DNA from: Telluria beijingensis
Lineage (GTDB): Bacteria > Pseudomonadota > Gammaproteobacteria > Burkholderiales > Burkholderiaceae_D
DNA length: 64,000 nt
Assembly: GCF_030770395.1 (NCBI RefSeq)
Contig: NZ_CP132480.1
Location: forward strand, 3,615,802-3,679,801
Reading direction: 5' to 3'
Shown here: positions 62,795 to 64,000 of the stretch, piece after piece
Layout: every line of letters starts with the position of its first letter
Numbering within the stretch: position 1 is the first letter of the stretch
Made by a program: the position numbers and the translations under genes
Notes under the pieces: generated by a model
Told to the model about the DNA's origin: nothing
What the model saw: only the letters and a program-made list of their open reading frames with translations
The model's database searches: none

Positions 62795-63712
62795 TCACGG
62801 GGCCAGCAGCGTGACCTCGTCGTCCGGTCCCGGCTCGCAGCCGGTGCCGAGCGGCTCCCAGCCGCGCCGCACGACGATCCGTCCTTCATCGTGACAGATC
62901 TCCACGCGCCGCGTCTGCGGCGCGCGCTGGCGCACGAAGGCCTCGATCGAGGCCGGCACGCTCACCTGCAGCGCGAGCGCGTGGATGTCGTCGACCGGAT
63001 GGTCGTTCACGTGCACCAGCGGCACGAACTGGCCGGCGAACATCAGCAAGTGTCCCGGCACCCTGACCGGACCGGGGACATAGCCCTGCGCGCGCAGCCA
63101 CTCCTGCGCCCGCGTGCGTACCTGTCCGGTCGTCGCAGCCACCCCACCCCAGGCGCCCGCCAGCAGCTCGGCCACCCACTGGTTGCAGTTCTGGTATTCA
63201 GTGCCGTAGGCGTAGGCATTGGCGCTGTACTTCCCGGCCAGGAGGGCCAGCGCCAGCGCCTTGTCGCGCGCGGCGCGCTCAAGCGACGCGCTATCGTCGT
63301 CGGGCAGGAACAGCAGCGACACATGGCCGCTGGACGGCGCGTCGGCGCCGAGGGCGAAGCCCGAGATGCCCTGGTCGAACAGGTGCGGGCGTGCGTCGTC
63401 GCAGGCGTAGTACAGCTGGCGCACGGCCCAGGCGCCATCGGCATCGTCGCGCAGCGCGACGCCGGCATGCGAATACAGCAGGCCGAAGCGGCTCAGGTCG
63501 GTGCCGGCGCGAGAGATCAGCGCGACCTTGCCGCCGGAGCGTTCGAGCTCCTGCCGCACCACGCCGGCGAAGCGCAGCACGCGGTCCTGCTCGAGGGCGG
63601 TGATGTCCTGTTCGCGCTCGCAGAACGTCGGCAGGCCGGCCCGGGCTTCGCCGCTGGCGACGGCGCCGAGGCCGAGCGCCAGGGCGGCCGCGGCGACGGC
63701 GCGGCGCAGCAT
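62795..63712 (-). CDS. DUF2145 family exported protein
   Basis: A 305-residue protein with a signal peptide (RRAVAAAALALGLGAVASGEARA). The DUF2145 features are KVALISRAGTDLSRFGLLYSHAGVAL, VRQLYYACDDARPHLFDQGISGFALG and YQNCNQWVAELLAGAWG. The Cys and His arrangement (YSHAG, NCNQW) resembles NlpC/P60-like or YiiX-type cysteine hydrolases, but this is only suggestive. Its start overlaps the preceding gene stop by 1 nt (ATGA), so the two are coupled. Confidence 0.87.
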   Translation of the reverse strand: MLRRAVAAAALALGLGAVASGEARAGLPTFCEREQDITALEQDRVLRFAGVVRQELERSGGKVALISRAGTDLSRFGLLYSHAGVALRDDADGAWAVRQLYYACDDARPHLFDQGISGFALGADAPSSGHVSLLFLPDDDSASLERAARDKALALALLAGKYSANAYAYGTEYQNCNQWVAELLAGAWGGVAATTGQVRTRAQEWLRAQGYVPGPVRVPGHLLMFAGQFVPLVHVNDHPVDDIHALALQVSVPASIEAFVRQRAPQTRRVEICHDEGRIVVRRGWEPLGTGCEPGPDDEVTLLAP

Positions 63713-64000
63713 CAGATGGTGACTTTGCGCGAGGCCAGGTCGTTGTGCCACGCGTCCTGCAGCGCCAGGAAGAACGGACGCTGGGTATCGGCATGGGCGA
63801 ACTCGTAGCCGTAGACGCGCTCGCTGACGCGCACCACCTCGCCCGCGTTCACCTGGCGCTGGTCCATGGCGCGGTTGGGCACGTCGAGGAAGAAGGTCCT
63901 GGCCTGGCCCGCTTCGGCGCGCAGGGTCAGGCGGATAGTGTCCTTCTTGTTCGGCGCCTGGGCGATGTCGATCACGCGGTAGTCGCCGGCGGCCACCTTG
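63712..64000 (-). CDS. hypothetical protein, 5' end outside window
   Basis: At least 95 residues of a protein whose start lies beyond the right edge. The visible part is soluble and beta-rich: AAGDYRVIDIAQAPNKKDTIRLTL, FFLDVPNRAMDQRQVNAGEVVRV, ending DAWHNDLASRKVTI. I do not recognise it. Its stop overlaps the DUF2145 start, so they probably work together. Confidence 0.75.
   Translation of the reverse strand, partial: KVAAGDYRVIDIAQAPNKKDTIRLTLRAEAGQARTFFLDVPNRAMDQRQVNAGEVVRVSERVYGYEFAHADTQRPFFLALQDAWHNDLASRKVTI

Overview
The window is GC-rich, densely coded DNA from a betaproteobacterium of the Burkholderiales. The cytochrome aa3 cluster, PilT/PilU, the benzoate/catechol genes, a PEP-CTERM protein and the rRNA leader style best fit an Oxalobacteraceae (Massilia-like) genome. 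That placement is inference from gene content and style, because no search was possible. About 72 protein genes are supported, plus one complete 5S rRNA gene and a 16S 5' stub.

Layout. 1-7.2 kb: a hydrolase, a 2Fe-2S ferredoxin, a translationally coupled Mce/Mla-type lipid transport operon (permease, ATPase, MCE protein, lipoprotein, VanZ-like protein), and a B12-binding radical SAM enzyme. 7.3-12.7 kb: an orphan 5S rRNA gene with terminator, a pyridoxal-reductase-like aldo/keto reductase divergent from a LysR regulator, then an rRNA promoter, leader and the first ~64 nt of 16S rRNA joined abruptly to a 5'-truncated Rhs gene. The Rhs gene ends in an AT-rich toxin-like domain, followed by a candidate immunity gene, a gene remnant and a PAAR protein. 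12.7-14.7 kb: an AI-2E transporter and an unrecognised protein. 14.7-23.9 kb: the complete cytochrome c oxidase cluster (subunits II, I, III, Cox11, heme O and heme A synthases, SURF1, SCO and small membrane proteins). 24-29.6 kb: BioC-like methyltransferase, ComF, TrmL, an S41 peptidase-like protein, an SGNH hydrolase and a porin.

29.6-40.1 kb is a catabolic operon on the minus strand: catB-catC-catA-benA-benB-benC-benD-catD-benE-benK, with a porin downstream and a divergent LysR regulator (CatR type). Together these take up benzoate and convert it through catechol, muconate and muconolactone to 3-oxoadipate. The last two steps to central metabolism (CoA transferase and thiolase) are not in the window.

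40.1-41.7 kb is an accessory patch of three unrelated minus-strand genes (a small membrane protein, an 87-aa protein and a SUFU-domain protein), each bounded by copies of a 24-bp quasi-palindrome. 41.8-53.4 kb holds rfaE2, a PilU-like ATPase, OxyR, an MscS-type channel, an S9 peptidase next to a TetR regulator with a striking operator, a PEP-CTERM protein behind a PhoX phosphatase, ubiA, and a YqjD/YqjE-like membrane stress set. 53.4-64 kb holds REP-like inverted repeats, proC, a YggS protein, pilT-pilU, two TonB-dependent receptors, a glutathione peroxidase and a DUF2145 gene pair cut by the window end.

The observations most worth checking are the 16S/Rhs junction, which is either a real rearrangement or a chimeric assembly, the unrecognised Rhs C-terminal toxin/immunity pair, and the palindrome-bounded gene modules at 40-41.7 kb.
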